A stretch of 64,000 nucleotides of DNA from Clostridium hydrogenum. GTDB lineage: Bacteria > Bacillota > Clostridia > Clostridiales > Clostridiaceae. Positions within the stretch are counted from its first letter, which is position 1, and every line of letters starts with the position of its first letter. The stretch covers positions 1,693,501 to 1,757,500 of the forward strand of contig NZ_JAEACT010000002.1 of NCBI RefSeq assembly GCF_021432385.1, in the 5' to 3' direction. The position numbers and the translations under genes were made by a program. The notes below the pieces were generated by a model. That model was not told the DNA's origin and made no database searches. It saw nothing but the letters and a program-made list of their open reading frames with translations. Shown here piece after piece: positions 1 through 9,920 of this stretch.

Positions 1-1056
1 GCTACAACGGCATCCCTTAGTGACATTAAAGATGTTATAAGCGATTTAAATACACTTATGGGCCGAAATGGTGTTTTACTATATTTAGATGAGATACAGA
101 ATTTTAATAAAAAACAGCAGCAATCTTTATTACAGTTTATGGAAAACGGGGATATTACTTTAATTGCAAGCACAACAGAAAATCCATATTTTTATGTATA
201 TAATGCAATTTTGAGTAGGGCAACAATATTTGAATTTAAGCCTCTTAAAAATGAAGATATAATTTTGGCAATAGATAGGGCAATAAGTTTAGTTCAAAGT
301 GAATATTCGGACACTGTCATTGAAATTGCGGAGGATGCTAAAGTTTATGCGGCAAATGTGAGTGGAGGAGATTTAAGAAAAGCATTAAATTCTATAGAAC
401 TTGCAATATATTCAACAAATAAGGATGAGAGTGGAAAAATAAATATAGATATGGATGTAATTAAGGAATGTACTCAAAAAAACATTTTTAAATTTGATAA
501 AGATGGTGATAATCATTATGATATTTTGAGTGCCTTTCAAAAATCAATAAGGGGAAGTGATCCTGATGCAGCCATTCTCTATTTGGCAATGTTAATTAAA
601 GGTGGGGACTTAAAGTCTATTTGTAGAAGATTACTAGTCATTGCAGCTGAGGATATAGGTCTTGCATATCCACAGGCAATTTCTATTGTAAAAGCTTGCA
701 CAGATGCGGCCTTAGAATTAGGCTTTCCTGAGGCTAGAATACCACTTTCTGAGGCGGCTATTTTGCTTGCTACGGCTCCAAAGTCAAATAGTGTAATTAT
801 AGCAGTTGATGAGGCACTTAAGGATTTGGACAGTATGAATTTAGGTGAAATACCAATTTACCTTCGCGATGGACATTATGAAGGAGCAAAAGCCCTTGGA
901 AGGATGCAGGATTATAAATATCCACATGCATATAAAAATAATTATGTTAAGCAGCAATATCTTCCAGATGGAGTGAAAGATAAAAAATATTACATATATG
1001 GAGAAAATAAAATAGAGCAGACTTGTAAAAAATACTGGGATATTATTAAGGAATAA
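1..1056 (+). CDS. rarA: Replication-associated recombination protein RarA (MgsA), 5' end missing
   Basis: The reading frame is open from base 1, so the gene enters from the left edge; the first in-frame ATG at 58 is internal. Visible is the second half of the AAA+ ATPase domain: a Walker B of the form LLYLDEIQNFNK followed by QQQSLL, a sensor 1 region (STTENPYF..NAILSRA) and a sensor 2 arginine region (SGGDLRKALNSIELA), then the C-terminal oligomerisation domain of the RarA/WHIP family. RarA is a clamp-loader-like ATPase acting at stalled replication forks. About 351 residues are visible of a usual ~420, so the Walker A part lies outside. The helicase gene follows after 5 bases, suggesting cotranscription. 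Confidence 0.93.
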   Translation, partial: ATTASLSDIKDVISDLNTLMGRNGVLLYLDEIQNFNKKQQQSLLQFMENGDITLIASTTENPYFYVYNAILSRATIFEFKPLKNEDIILAIDRAISLVQSEYSDTVIEIAEDAKVYAANVSGGDLRKALNSIELAIYSTNKDESGKINIDMDVIKECTQKNIFKFDKDGDNHYDILSAFQKSIRGSDPDAAILYLAMLIKGGDLKSICRRLLVIAAEDIGLAYPQAISIVKACTDAALELGFPEARIPLSEAAILLATAPKSNSVIIAVDEALKDLDSMNLGEIPIYLRDGHYEGAKALGRMQDYKYPHAYKNNYVKQQYLPDGVKDKKYYIYGENKIEQTCKKYWDIIKE

Positions 1057-1061
1057 AAATT

Positions 1062-3431
1062 ATGAGTGAATATAGTAAGATTAAAATATCGGTTAGAAAT
1101 CTTGTTGAATTTGTAATGAGAAAAGGAGATCTAGATAATAGATTTCAGGGTATTAGTAGAGCAGTTGATGGTACTAAAATTCATGGTAAGCTTCAAAGAG
1201 AAAATAAGAAATTATATAGTAAAAAGGAAAATTGCAGTTATAATTCAGAAGTATTTATGAAATATGAAGTTTCATATAAAGAAATAGATTTTTTAGTTGA
1301 TGGTCGTGCTGATGAAATTATATCTGATGAAGGTAAAATTATTATAAATGAAATTAAAAGTACGGCAAGATCCTTAGAATTTATTGATGAAAATTATAAT
1401 GAATTGCATTGGCTTCAGGCTAAGTGTTATGGATATATATATGGTTTACAAAATAATGTAGATAGTATAACTATAAGGCTTACTTATGTAAATGCAGATA
1501 CTTATGAATGCAAAGTATTTGAAAAAGTTTTTAATAATTTAGAGCTTAAAGCTGAATTTTTTAAACTTTTAGAGTTGTATATAGTTTGGGCTAAGTTTAC
1601 AGAAGAGTGGATTAAAGTACGAGAAACTTCTATAAAAAAAATGCAATTCCCATTTCAAAACTATAGAAAAGGTCAGAGAGAGCTTGCAGTATATGTTTAT
1701 AAAGCAATACAGGAAAATAAAAATGCGTTTATTAAAGCACCTACTGGAATAGGAAAAACTATTTCTACGATATTTCCTGCTGTAAAAGCAATGGGAGAAG
1801 AGTTAAATGAAAAAATATTTTACTTGACCGCTAAAGGCACTAATGGGAATGCAGCAGAGGATGCTATCAATCTTATGAGAAAAAATAATTTAAAGCTAAA
1901 ATCTATTGTAATTACTTCAAAAGAAAAAATATGTTTTAATGATGAAATTTCTTGCAATCCAGAAGGGTGCATTTATGCAAAGGGACACTATGATAGAGTT
2001 AATGAGGCAATTTTAGATATATTAAAAAATGAAGATAATCTATCAAGAGATAAAATAGAAAAGTATGCTTCAAAACATAAAGTGTGTCCTTTTGAGTTTT
2101 CACTTGATTTGACTTTGTGGTCAGATTTGATAATTTGCGATTATAATTATGTATTTGATCCCGCCGTATATTTGCGTAGATTTTTTTCGGATAATAATGG
2201 TAAATATACATTTTTAATAGATGAAGCTCATAATTTAGTGGATAGGGCACGTAATATGTACTCAGCTAGTTTATGCAAAAGTACCGTTATGAAATTAAAA
2301 AAAGCAGTTCAAAATAAAAAAGGAAAGTTGTATAAAGTATTAAATGAATTAAATAAAGTTTTTATTGAACTAAAAAAAGTTGAAGCCGAAAGAGATGTTT
2401 TTGTGCAAGAAGAGATACCAAAGGATGTAATAAGGTATGTTTTAAAGTTTACGACAATATGTGAAGAATGGCTAATTATGAATGCTGATTCAGATATTTA
2501 TAAAGATATGCTTGACTTTTATTTTGAGTGTACAGCTTTTGCTAGGATAGCCGAATTATATGACGATGCTTTTGTGTTTTTAGGAGAAAAAACTCATGAG
2601 GATTTTATAATTAAATTATACTGTTTAGATCCATCAAAGCTCATTAAAGAAGCTTCAAAACGTGGAAAAACTTCAGTGTTTTTTTCTGCTACGCTTACAC
2701 CTATGAATTATTATAAGGAAATGTATGGTGCAACTAAAGAAGATTATTCGGGTGCATTGAAGTCACCTTTTTCAGAGAAAAATTGTTTAGTTGCAATTGA
2801 AAATAGAATTTCCACAAAATATATAAATAGGGAAAAAAGCTATGATGATATAGTTGAATATATAAATTCTTTCATAAGCCCTAAAAAAGGTAATTATATG
2901 GTTTTCTTTCCGTCATATAAATATATGGAGGAAGTATATGAAAGATTTTCAAATAAGTACAATTATAATGTAGTAATACAAAGCGGTAGTATGGATGAAG
3001 TAGAAAGAAAAGATTTTTTGGATAAATTCAAGAATAATTCGGATGAGGAAATAATTGCATTTTGCGTTATGGGAGGAGTATTTTCAGAAGGAATTGATTT
3101 GAAAGGAGAAAGTCTTATTGGTGCTGTGATAGTTGGAGTAGGACTTCCAAAAGTTTGTATTGAAAGAGAGCTAATTAGAAAATATTTTAGTAAAAAGAAT
3201 AATTTAGGATATGAATATGCATATATTTATCCTGGAATGAACAAAGTTCTTCAAGCAGCAGGAAGAGTAATTCGTTCAGAAGAAGACATAGGAGCTATTC
3301 TTCTACTTGATGAAAGATTTGGAAATGGCACGTACAGAAGCTTATTTCCTATAGAATGGTCATCGCGTATTTTTGTGAAAAATAAAAATGAAATAGAAGA
3401 AAAAATAAAAAATTTTTGGAATTATAATTAA
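1062..3431 (+). CDS. XPD/DinG-type iron-sulfur DNA helicase with N-terminal PD-(D/E)XK nuclease-like domain
   Basis: Superfamily 2 helicase of the Rad3/XPD/DinG type, 789 residues. The first ~190 residues look like a PD-(D/E)XK nuclease fold (VDGRADEI, then INEIKST, then a downstream QAKCYGY segment). Walker A (APTGIGKT) is at 226-233 and the DEAH box at 387-390. Four cysteines, C291, C298, C303 and C342, lie between Walker A and DEAH, as expected for the 4Fe-4S cluster of this family. The C-terminal helicase half ends with QAAGRVIRSEED, motif VI. It starts 5 bases after rarA, its ribosome site lying in the end of rarA. Probably a repair or recombination helicase; the exact substrate is unknown. 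Distinct from classical DinG, which lacks the N-terminal nuclease of this type. Confidence 0.88.
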   Translation: MSEYSKIKISVRNLVEFVMRKGDLDNRFQGISRAVDGTKIHGKLQRENKKLYSKKENCSYNSEVFMKYEVSYKEIDFLVDGRADEIISDEGKIIINEIKSTARSLEFIDENYNELHWLQAKCYGYIYGLQNNVDSITIRLTYVNADTYECKVFEKVFNNLELKAEFFKLLELYIVWAKFTEEWIKVRETSIKKMQFPFQNYRKGQRELAVYVYKAIQENKNAFIKAPTGIGKTISTIFPAVKAMGEELNEKIFYLTAKGTNGNAAEDAINLMRKNNLKLKSIVITSKEKICFNDEISCNPEGCIYAKGHYDRVNEAILDILKNEDNLSRDKIEKYASKHKVCPFEFSLDLTLWSDLIICDYNYVFDPAVYLRRFFSDNNGKYTFLIDEAHNLVDRARNMYSASLCKSTVMKLKKAVQNKKGKLYKVLNELNKVFIELKKVEAERDVFVQEEIPKDVIRYVLKFTTICEEWLIMNADSDIYKDMLDFYFECTAFARIAELYDDAFVFLGEKTHEDFIIKLYCLDPSKLIKEASKRGKTSVFFSATLTPMNYYKEMYGATKEDYSGALKSPFSEKNCLVAIENRISTKYINREKSYDDIVEYINSFISPKKGNYMVFFPSYKYMEEVYERFSNKYNYNVVIQSGSMDEVERKDFLDKFKNNSDEEIIAFCVMGGVFSEGIDLKGESLIGAVIVGVGLPKVCIERELIRKYFSKKNNLGYEYAYIYPGMNKVLQAAGRVIRSEEDIGAILLLDERFGNGTYRSLFPIEWSSRIFVKNKNEIEEKIKNFWNYN

Positions 3432-3522
3432 AAATGCAAGTTTGCTATTGAAAAATTTCATTTTAATATTATAATATTGGTAATAGCATTTTTTTTTATA
3501 TTAAATAAATTATTATATTAAA

Positions 3523-3542
3523 TTCTTAAACTTTTTTAAGAA
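3523..3542. promoter_or_regulatory. 8-bp inverted repeat upstream of gltB
   Basis: TTCTTAAA and TTTAAGAA are perfect inverted arms separated by four bases. A possible -10 (TAAAAT, 3550-3555) with a weak -35 overlapping the repeat suggests an operator for the glutamate synthase operon. No regulator is identified; a plain hairpin is equally possible. Confidence 0.35.
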
Positions 3543-3586
3543 AATAATGTAAAATTTTCAACATAAGTAAGTTAGGGGGCTTAAAA

Positions 3587-6500
3587 ATGGCAAATAGCAT
3601 TGGATTTCCAAAAAAACAGGGACTTTACGATCCCGCCTTTGAAAAGGATAATTGTGGAATAGGTTTTATAGCTAGTATAAAAGGTGAACAAACCCATAGT
3701 ATAGTTAAAAAAGGAATTGAAATTTTAGTAAACTTGACACATAGGGGTGCTGTCGGAGCTGATACTAAAACAGGTGATGGAGCAGGAATAATGGTTCAAA
3801 TACCTGATGAGTTTTTTAGAATCACTTGTGATAATTTAGGCATAGAACTGCCAAAAGAAGGCAAGTATGCAGTAGGAATGGTGTTCCTTCCGAAAGAAAT
3901 AGCTCTTTCATATCAATGTGAAGGTATTTTTGAAAGAGTAGTTGAAGAAGAAGGACAAAAAGTATTAGGTTGGAGAGAAGTTCCAAGAGATAATAGATCA
4001 ATTGGAGAAACAGCAAAAGGAAGCGAACCTATTATTAAACAAATTTTTATAGGTAGCAATTTAGAAGATCAAAAAGAATTTGAAAGAAAACTTTACCTGA
4101 TAAGAAAAAGAACAGAAAGTGAAGTTAAAAGACTTGTTGAAAGAAATTCAGAATATTTCTATATATGCAGTCTTTCAAGCCGTACAATTGTATATAAGGG
4201 ACTTTTGCTTGCTGATCAAATAAATAGTTTTTATATGGATTTAAATGACATAAATTTTAAAAGTGCTATAGCTTTAGTTCATCAAAGATATAGTACAAAC
4301 ACTTTTCCAACTTGGGATCTTGCACAACCCTTTAGACATTTAGCTCATAATGGTGAAATCAATACAATTAGAGGAAACAGAAATTGGATGAATGCTCGTG
4401 AGGGAGTTTTAAAATCATCCTCCTTTGGCAAAGATATTTCAAAACTTTTCCCTATAATAAAACCTAAGGGTAGTGATTCTGCTTCTCTTGATAATGTTTA
4501 TGAACTATTAGTTGCAGATGGTAGAACACCTGCTGAAGCGCTTATGATGTTAATTCCAGAAGCATGGGAAAATAACAAGGATATGGAAGCATCTAAAAGG
4601 GCTTTTTACGAATATCAAGGTACATTAATAGAGCCTTGGGATGGTCCAGCAGCAGTATCATTTACAGATGGAACTCAAGTTGGTGCAGTTTTAGATAGAA
4701 ACGGACTTAGGCCAGCAAGGTATTTAATTACTAAAGATGGTATAGCAGTACTTGCATCAGAAGCGGGTGTACTTAAGTTTTCTCCTGAAGAAATTACTTG
4801 TAAGGGAAGATTACAGCCTGGAAAGATGTTCTTAATAGATACAAAAGAAGGAAGAATAATAAGTGATGCTGAAATAAAGAACAACATATGTAATAGTAAA
4901 GAGTATAAAGAAATCATTGAAAAAAATAAATTTACTTTAGATGATTTTGAAGGTACTAAGTCAGAAGAAAAAATTAATCCTGAAGTTTTAAAAGAAAAAC
5001 AACAGGCATTTGGTTATACATTAGAAGATTTAAAAGTAATAATTGGGCCTATGGCAAAAACTGGACATGAACCTATAGGATCAATGGGAAATGATACTCC
5101 ACTTGCTGTGTTATCTAATAAGTCTCAATTACTTTTTGCATATTTTAAGCAGCTTTTTGCTCAGGTTACCAATCCACCAATAGATCCGATAAGAGAAGAA
5201 CTTGTAACTTCACTTATGAATTATATTGGTTCTCAGGGTAATATATTAAATAAAGAAATTTCAAATAATCCATTTATAGAAATAAAGGAACCAATACTTA
5301 CAAATCTTGAGATGGATAAGATCAAAAACCTCAGTAACAAGGATTTTAAGACAACCACTATACCTATAACATTTAAAGCTGATACTGGCATTGAAGGTTT
5401 TAAAGATGCAGTCAATAAGATTTGCGAAAGAGCATCCAAAAGGGTTAGCGAAGGCTTTAATATACTTGTTTTGAGTGATAAGAATATGGATTCTTATGAA
5501 GCAGCTATTCCTAGCTTACTTGCTGTTTCAGCTGTTCAACATCATCTAATAAAAGAAAAAACGCGTACTAAAATTTCCATAATTGTTGAAACTGGTGAAG
5601 CAAGGGAAACTATGCACTTTGCGTTGTTATTAGGTTATGGTGCAACAGCAGTAAATCCATATATTGCATTTGATACAATAAAAGAAATTATTCGTGAAAA
5701 AGATTTAGATGGTATTGATGAGAAGAAGGCACTGTTTAATTATGTTGATGCTTTAAATCATGGATTGCTTAAAATATTATCAAAAATGGGAATTTCAACA
5801 CTAAGAAGTTATCATGGAGCTGAAATATTTGAAGCCATTGGACTTAATAGTGAATTTATAAATAAATACTTTGAAGGAACTCCTTCTAGAATTGAAGGTA
5901 TTGGAATTGAAGAAGTAGCTAAGGAAGTATTAACTAGACACAAAAATGCCTTTAATAAGATAAGAAAGCCAATTTCAGTACTTGATATTGGAGGACAGTA
6001 TGCATGGAGAAAAACTGGAGAATATCACTTATTTAATCCAGAAACAATTTATAAACTTCAAGTTTCAGCTAGGACTAGTAATTATAAATTGTTTAAGGAA
6101 TATACAAGTATAATAAATAATCAGGATAAAAACTTATGTACTATAAGGGGTTTATTCAAGTTTAAGAATTTAAAACCTATTCCAATTGAAGAAGTAGAAC
6201 CAGTAAGTGAAATTCTTAAAAGATTTTGTTCAGGTGCAATGTCTTTTGGATCTATCAGTAAGGAAGCTCATGAAACTATAGCAATAGCTATGAACAGAAT
6301 TGGTGGAAAGAGCAACTGTGGAGAAGGCGGAGAAGACAGTGATAGATATAAGAGGGATGCAAATGGAGATCTTAGACGAAGTGCAATAAAACAAATAGCT
6401 TCAGCAAGATTTGGAGTTACAACGGAATATCTTGTCAATGCAGATGAACTTCAAATTAAGATGGCTCAGGGTGCAAAACCAGGTGAAGGCGGTCAACTTC

Positions 6501-8110
6501 CAGGTAAAAAGGTTGACAAGAATATAGCTAAAGTAAGACACTCAACTCCTGGTATAGATCTTATATCACCACCACCTCATCACGATATATATTCTATTGA
6601 AGATTTGGCACAGCTTATATATGACTTAAAATGTGTAAATACTTCAGCTAGAATTAATGTCAAACTTGTTTCAGAGGTTGGTGTAGGTACAGTAGCAGCA
6701 GGGGTTGCAAAGGCTCATGCTGATGCAATATTGATAAGTGGACACGATGGTGGTACTGGAGCATCACCTGTTTCATCAATAAAACATGCCGGTATACCTT
6801 GGGAGCTTGGGTTATCAGAAGCACAACAAGTACTATTATTAAATAACTTAAGAAGCAGAGTTGTACTTCAAACCGATGGTCAGCTTAAAACTGGTAGAGA
6901 TGTTGTTATAGCAACACTTCTTGGAGCAGAAGAATTTGTTTTTGCTTCAACGCTATTGGTAGTAATGGGATGCACTATGCTTAGAAGCTGCCATTCTAAT
7001 ACATGTGAAATGGGTATTGCTACTCAAGATCCAGAACTTAGAAAGAATTTTAAAGGAAAACCTGAAAATGTAATTACTTTCTTAACATTTATAGCTGAGG
7101 AAGTTAGAGAATATATGGCTCAACTTGGTTTTAGAAGTATAAATGAAATGGTTGGAAGAGTAGATAAAATTGATACTAAAGAGGCTATTAGCCATTGGAA
7201 GGCTAAAAAGCTTGACTTCTCAAGAATATTATATAAACCAGACATGCCAAAGAGAATTAAACCATACTGCACAGTTAAGCAAGAACATGGTCTTGATAAG
7301 AGTATGGATTACAAATTAATTGCAGTTGCAAGGGAAGCAATGACTGAAAAGAAACCTGTTACTGGAAACTTTGAAATTAAAAATGTTGATAGAACAGTTG
7401 GAACTATGCTTAGTGGAAAGATAGCAAAATTGTATGGTGCAGAAGGTCTTCCGGAAGATACAATAAAATTTAATTTTGTTGGTTCTGCAGGTCAGAGTTT
7501 TGGTGCTTTTGGAGCTAAGGGAATTACACTTGTCCTTGAAGGAGAAGCTAATGATTATGTTGGAAAAGGTCTTTCAGGTGCTAAGATAATAATAAAAACT
7601 CCTAGAAATGCAGGCTTTAAGCAAGATGAAAATGTGATAGCTGGAAATACTCTTCTTTATGGTGCAACTAGTGGAAAGCTATTTGTTAACGGTATTGCTG
7701 GAGAGCGTTTTGCAGTAAGAAATAGTGGGGCTTATGCGGTTGTTGAAGGTGTAGGAGATCACTGTTGTGAATATATGACAGGTGGGGTTGTTACTGTAAT
7801 GGGAACAACTGGAAGAAACTTTGGCGCTGGTATGAGCGGTGGTATAGCATTTGTTTTTGATGAAGATAATGAGTTTTTATCAAAGTGTACTAATGAATCA
7901 ATTGAAATATCATCTGATCTGGATGCTGATGATGAAGAAATGCTATTAAGTCTTATAAAGGAGCACTATGGATGTACTGAAAGTGTTAAGGCAAAAGCTA
8001 TATTAGATAACTGGGATGAAGCAAAAGCTAAGTTTAAAATAGCTATACCAACGGCTTATAAGGCTATAATTAAAAATACTAGAGAAAAATCAGCAGCAGC
8101 TGGCATGTAA
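3587..8110 (+). CDS. gltB: Glutamate synthase (NADPH) large subunit
   Basis: Makes two glutamates from glutamine and 2-oxoglutarate, in complex with GltD. 1507 residues, the usual family length. The class II amidotransferase domain begins at C23 (CGIGF), which becomes the N-terminal nucleophile after loss of a 22-residue propeptide. A central domain follows, then the FMN-binding synthase domain with the 3Fe-4S ligands C1129, C1135 and C1140 in the standard C-x5-C-x4-C spacing, then the GXGXG beta-helix region (for example GAFGAKG, GKGLSGAK, GGVVTVMG). The ribosome site AGGGGG is 8 bases before the ATG. gltD follows after 14 bases, so the two form one operon. Confidence 0.98.
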   Translation: MANSIGFPKKQGLYDPAFEKDNCGIGFIASIKGEQTHSIVKKGIEILVNLTHRGAVGADTKTGDGAGIMVQIPDEFFRITCDNLGIELPKEGKYAVGMVFLPKEIALSYQCEGIFERVVEEEGQKVLGWREVPRDNRSIGETAKGSEPIIKQIFIGSNLEDQKEFERKLYLIRKRTESEVKRLVERNSEYFYICSLSSRTIVYKGLLLADQINSFYMDLNDINFKSAIALVHQRYSTNTFPTWDLAQPFRHLAHNGEINTIRGNRNWMNAREGVLKSSSFGKDISKLFPIIKPKGSDSASLDNVYELLVADGRTPAEALMMLIPEAWENNKDMEASKRAFYEYQGTLIEPWDGPAAVSFTDGTQVGAVLDRNGLRPARYLITKDGIAVLASEAGVLKFSPEEITCKGRLQPGKMFLIDTKEGRIISDAEIKNNICNSKEYKEIIEKNKFTLDDFEGTKSEEKINPEVLKEKQQAFGYTLEDLKVIIGPMAKTGHEPIGSMGNDTPLAVLSNKSQLLFAYFKQLFAQVTNPPIDPIREELVTSLMNYIGSQGNILNKEISNNPFIEIKEPILTNLEMDKIKNLSNKDFKTTTIPITFKADTGIEGFKDAVNKICERASKRVSEGFNILVLSDKNMDSYEAAIPSLLAVSAVQHHLIKEKTRTKISIIVETGEARETMHFALLLGYGATAVNPYIAFDTIKEIIREKDLDGIDEKKALFNYVDALNHGLLKILSKMGISTLRSYHGAEIFEAIGLNSEFINKYFEGTPSRIEGIGIEEVAKEVLTRHKNAFNKIRKPISVLDIGGQYAWRKTGEYHLFNPETIYKLQVSARTSNYKLFKEYTSIINNQDKNLCTIRGLFKFKNLKPIPIEEVEPVSEILKRFCSGAMSFGSISKEAHETIAIAMNRIGGKSNCGEGGEDSDRYKRDANGDLRRSAIKQIASARFGVTTEYLVNADELQIKMAQGAKPGEGGQLPGKKVDKNIAKVRHSTPGIDLISPPPHHDIYSIEDLAQLIYDLKCVNTSARINVKLVSEVGVGTVAAGVAKAHADAILISGHDGGTGASPVSSIKHAGIPWELGLSEAQQVLLLNNLRSRVVLQTDGQLKTGRDVVIATLLGAEEFVFASTLLVVMGCTMLRSCHSNTCEMGIATQDPELRKNFKGKPENVITFLTFIAEEVREYMAQLGFRSINEMVGRVDKIDTKEAISHWKAKKLDFSRILYKPDMPKRIKPYCTVKQEHGLDKSMDYKLIAVAREAMTEKKPVTGNFEIKNVDRTVGTMLSGKIAKLYGAEGLPEDTIKFNFVGSAGQSFGAFGAKGITLVLEGEANDYVGKGLSGAKIIIKTPRNAGFKQDENVIAGNTLLYGATSGKLFVNGIAGERFAVRNSGAYAVVEGVGDHCCEYMTGGVVTVMGTTGRNFGAGMSGGIAFVFDEDNEFLSKCTNESIEISSDLDADDEEMLLSLIKEHYGCTESVKAKAILDNWDEAKAKFKIAIPTAYKAIIKNTREKSAAAGM

Positions 8111-8124
8111 TAGGAGGTGCAGAT

Positions 8125-9561
8125 ATGGGAAAGATAACTGGATTTAAAGAATATGATAGAGAAGTTTCTAAAGAACGTGATGTAAAAGCAAGAATAAAGG
8201 ATTATAAGGAAGTATATGACAGATTAACTGAAGATAAGGTTAAAATTCAAGCAGCTAGATGCATGAATTGTGGTACCCCATTTTGCTCATGGGGCTGCCC
8301 TCTTGGAAATTTGATGCCTGATTTTAATGATATGGTCTATAATGATCAATGGAAAAAAGCTTATGAAAGAATTTCTTTAACAAGTAATTTTCCTGAGTTT
8401 ACTGGAAGAGTTTGTCCTGCTTTATGTGAAGGCTCATGTACACTTGGAGATAATTCAGATGCAGTTTCTGTTAAAGAAGTTGAATATGCAATTATAGAAA
8501 TGGCTTATAAAGAGGGATGGGTAAAACCTGCGGAACCTAAGGTTAGAACAGGAAAGAAAGTTGCAATTATAGGTTCTGGACCTGCTGGACTTGCCGCAGC
8601 TGCTGAACTTAATTCTGTTGGACATAACGTAACTGTATTTGAAAGAGATAATAAAGTTGGTGGACTACTAAGATATGGTATTCCAGACTTTAAACTTGAA
8701 AAGCACGTTATTGATAGAAGAGTTGATATTATGACTAAATCAGGAATAGAATTTAAAACCTCTACTAATGTTGGTTATGATATAAGCATTCAAGATATAA
8801 AAAACGAATTTGATGTTGTGCTTTTAACTGGCGGTTCTACAATCCCAAGGGATTTAAAAGTTGAAGGTAGAGAACTTAATGGAATACACTTTGCAGTGGA
8901 TTATTTAAAACAGCAAAATATGAGAAATTCTGGACTCAATATAGACGGAGAAGAAATAACTGCTAAGGATAAGGTTGTTGTAGTAGTAGGTGGAGGAGAT
9001 ACTGGTTCAGATTGTATTGGAACGGCTATAAGACAAGGCGCTAAAGCAGTATATCAATATGAGATAATGCCAAAGCCACCTACAGAAAGGGATGAAACAA
9101 TGCCTTGGCCATTATTTCCTAAGGTATTTAAAACAACTTCTTCTCATGAAGAGGGCTGCATAAGAGAATTCTGTGTTTCAACTAAAAAAGTTGAAGGAAA
9201 AGATGGCTTTATTGAAAATCTTAAGGGAATAAGAGTAGAGTGGGAGAAAGATGCTTCAGGTAGAATGTCAATGAAAGAAGTAGAAGGCAGCGAATTCGAA
9301 CAAAAAGTTGACTTGATCCTCATTGCAATGGGATTTGTACATCCTCAGCATGAAGGTGCTATTAATGATTTAGGATTAAAGCTTGATGGAAGAGGAAATG
9401 TAGTTGCAGATGAAAATTACAAAACTAGTGATGATAAAGTTTTTACGGCTGGAGATATGAGAACTGGTCAATCTCTTGTAGTTCATGCAATACATGACGG
9501 AAGACAGGCAGCAAAGGCAATTGATGAATACTTGATGGGGGAAAGTTCGTTATTGGGATGA
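8125..9561 (+). CDS. gltD: Glutamate synthase small subunit
   Basis: NADPH-oxidising beta subunit that feeds electrons to GltB. 478 residues. The N-terminal ferredoxin-like domain carries two cysteine groups (CMNCGTPFCSWGCP and CPALCEGSC) for 4Fe-4S clusters. An FAD-binding motif (GSGPAGLAAA) and an NADPH-binding motif (GGGDTGSDC) follow, and the C-terminal FAD contact region contains AGDMRTGQSLVV. AGGAGG lies 8 bases before the ATG. The stop codon is followed after 3 bases by a repeat element instead of a simple terminator. Confidence 0.98.
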   Translation: MGKITGFKEYDREVSKERDVKARIKDYKEVYDRLTEDKVKIQAARCMNCGTPFCSWGCPLGNLMPDFNDMVYNDQWKKAYERISLTSNFPEFTGRVCPALCEGSCTLGDNSDAVSVKEVEYAIIEMAYKEGWVKPAEPKVRTGKKVAIIGSGPAGLAAAAELNSVGHNVTVFERDNKVGGLLRYGIPDFKLEKHVIDRRVDIMTKSGIEFKTSTNVGYDISIQDIKNEFDVVLLTGGSTIPRDLKVEGRELNGIHFAVDYLKQQNMRNSGLNIDGEEITAKDKVVVVVGGGDTGSDCIGTAIRQGAKAVYQYEIMPKPPTERDETMPWPLFPKVFKTTSSHEEGCIREFCVSTKKVEGKDGFIENLKGIRVEWEKDASGRMSMKEVEGSEFEQKVDLILIAMGFVHPQHEGAINDLGLKLDGRGNVVADENYKTSDDKVFTAGDMRTGQSLVVHAIHDGRQAAKAIDEYLMGESSLLG

Positions 9562-9564
9562 AAT

Positions 9565-9815
9565 CAGAGTACAAAGTACAGAGTACGGAGTACAGTGAAG
9601 GATGATTATCCTCCGTTTATCGGATAAATCTAAAAATTTATAAGAGAGTTTAGCTTCGCTAAACCAATAAGCAATAGGTAGTTTTTGTGTAAAACAAAAA
9701 CTACCTATTGCTTATTTATTATGGGTTTGGGCGAAAGCCCATTAAGTTTTTAAATTTTCTGCGTAAGCAGAAAATTAACCGTCACTGTACTCCGTACTCT
9801 GTACTTTGTACTCTG
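9565..9815. repeat. Heptamer-ended hairpin element, copy E1 (variant interior)
   Basis: Between gltD and iscR. The left end has four tandem heptamers of the type (A/G)(A/G)AGTAC from 9566, then AGTGAAGGATGATT; the right end is the inverse, closing with GTACTCTG at 9815. The ends would pair over about 30 bp. The interior consists of successive hairpins: ATTATCC/GGATAAAT, TTTAGC/GCTAAA, a long AATAGGTAGTTTTTGT stem with a 4-base loop, one with a GGC-GAAA-GCC tip, and TTTTCTGC-GTAA-GCAGAAAA. Two tips are GNRA loops. The hairpins differ in sequence from those of copies E2-E6 although the ends are the same. It has no obvious outer TGCGAACC arms. It fills most of the 359-base gap before iscR. Confidence 0.85.
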
Positions 9816-9845
9816 TTTTAAAAAAGTACTCTGCTTTAAAAATAG

Positions 9846-9874
9846 TTGACAAGTATACTCGGATTTGATACTAT
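9846..9874 (+). promoter_or_regulatory. Promoter of iscR-iscS-iscU
   Basis: TTGACA at 9846-9851 and TACTAT at 9869-9874 with a 17-base spacer; an overlapping TATAAT begins at 9872. The spacer and -10 region are a plausible binding site for IscR itself, but I could not match a defined motif. Confidence 0.7.
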
Positions 9875-9920
9875 AATTATAGTTTAGCAAGTTTGTCGGA
9901 ATTAAAAAGGAAGTGAGTGA

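Noticed and set aside
3432..3500. Terminator after the helicase gene
   Set aside because: GCTATT and AATAGC with a T-run exist, but the arms are short and far apart; I could not support a stable stem.
9565..9600. Heptamer arrays as a CRISPR array
   Set aside because: Units are 7 bases, directly adjacent, with no spacers and no cas genes.
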